Virus record (IMG/VR): IMGVR_UViG_3300009164_000412
Location: 1-21,515 of that record
From: a virus
DNA length: 21,515 nucleotides
Direction: 5' to 3' (one strand)
Numbering within the stretch: position 1 is the first letter of the stretch; every line of letters begins with the position of its first letter. The position numbers and the translations under genes were made by a program. Positions 21,257 through 21,515 of this stretch are shown piece after piece. The notes below the pieces were generated by a model. The model saw only the letters and a list, made by a program, of their open reading frames with translations, was not told the origin of the DNA and did no database searches.

Positions 21257-21324
21257 TTTATTTTTTTAAAGTTAGCTATTATAGAGCCAATTGAAATAAC
21301 AGAGAATAGTATAATAAGGAGCAT
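21253..21324 (-). CDS. 23-residue single-membrane-segment microprotein
   Basis: ATG at 21322-21324 gives MLLIILFSVISIGSIIANF then KKIK: a hydrophobic helix with a lysine-rich tail. It lies 1 nt after the stop of the 35-residue microprotein and its TGA overlaps the next GTG. The three form one chain of coupled tiny frames. Function unknown. Confidence 0.48.
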   Translation of the reverse strand: MLLIILFSVISIGSIIANFKKIK

Positions 21325-21325
21325 A

Positions 21326-21433
21326 TTAAATTTCTTTATCGCTATCGTAATCTGAATTAATTATTCTTAAAATAATATAAGCTAATGTAGCTAGTAGTCC
21401 TAGAGATGTAAATATAGCAACGTATTTTTCCAT
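21326..21433 (-). CDS. 35-residue single-membrane-segment microprotein
   Basis: ATG at 21431-21433 gives MEKYVAIFTSLGLLATLAYI then ILRIINSDYDSDKEI: a hydrophobic segment at about 5-25 followed by a charged acidic tail. It is the first of three tiny consecutive membrane-peptide genes and lies just below a dyad-containing promoter region. No homologue is recognised. Small holin/spanin-like, exclusion or regulatory peptides are conceivable. Confidence 0.55.
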   Translation of the reverse strand: MEKYVAIFTSLGLLATLAYIILRIINSDYDSDKEI

Positions 21434-21448
21434 GTTTTATAGTTTATT

Positions 21449-21476
21449 TGTCAGCTTTGTTCTGACAGCAAAGATA
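21449..21476 (-). promoter_or_regulatory. Promoter -7 element overlapping an inverted repeat upstream of the microprotein operon
   Basis: Minus strand TATCTTTG (21469-21476) is a perfect TAnnTTTG. A TGTG at about 20 nt upstream is a weak -33. The predicted start falls into the dyad TGTCAG...CTGACA (21449-21454 and 21462-21467), which may be an operator or a leader hairpin. The rest of 21477-21515 shows no gene. Confidence 0.42.
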
Positions 21477-21515
21477 TAAAATATATTTATTCGCACCACA
21501 TATAAGCCTGTTTTA

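Noticed and set aside
1-21515. CRISPR array or tRNA genes
   Set aside because: No regularly spaced repeats with unique spacers and no cloverleaf-like segment with conserved TTC/GGTTC arms was noticed on either strand.

Overview
The window is part of the genome of a tailed, short-tailed (podovirus-type) bacteriophage that infects a member of the Bacteroidota. Three things suggest this. The structural proteins at the left (large stabilization/muzzle-type tail protein, P22 gp4-like connector, ring-type proteins) resemble the connector-tail set of crAss-like and other Bacteroidota podophages. Start codons are preceded by A/T-rich tracts, not Shine-Dalgarno sequences. The promoters I can see fit the Bacteroidota pattern TTTG-N19..21-TAnnTTTG. 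The DNA is AT-rich (about one third GC by eye), genes are tightly packed with many ATGA/TAATG overlaps, and no gap exceeds 300 bases. The largest gaps are 17432-17609, 19028-19152 and 18353-18448, and all three hold regulatory-looking sequence. No tRNA, CRISPR array, terminase, portal or capsid gene is visible, so this is an internal piece of a larger genome.

Layout, read in the direction of transcription (mostly minus strand, right to left). (1) 21433-20493: three tiny membrane proteins, a small Cys-containing protein and a PD-(D/E)XK-like nuclease. (2) 18449-20509, plus strand: NinG-like recombination protein, HNH homing-type endonuclease, and a C5-cytosine-methyltransferase-like protein containing a G9 tract. 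(3) 18352-17610: two small HTH proteins and small unknowns, facing NinG across a divergent promoter region. (4) 17609-15265: a structured leader, a replication initiator with internal 11-bp phased repeats that look like an origin, and a DnaB helicase. (5) 15255-6507: a long sugar-modification island with gmd and fcl (GDP-mannose to GDP-L-fucose), six glycosyltransferase-like proteins, a methyltransferase and a hexapeptide acyltransferase, plus a MazG/DUF5664-like protein, a GroES-like protein and small unknowns. (6) 6510-1: a tandem GroES-like protein, then connector/ring proteins, a fibre-type protein and the start of a large tail protein that runs off the left edge.

The genes make sense as a replication-recombination module and a virion module, joined by a glycan-synthesis module on the same strand. 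I infer that the phage supplies its own deoxysugar nucleotide and glycosyltransferases to decorate either its virion or the host surface.

The most notable non-coding signals are: (a) nine or ten copies of an AATGATT/AATCATT element spaced exactly 11 bp apart in two clusters inside the initiator gene; (b) interleaved long inverted repeats in the 5' leader of that gene; (c) a strong excess of GGGAA/TTCCC, especially GGGAAG, on both strands and in all reading frames, with local deserts over a few genes.
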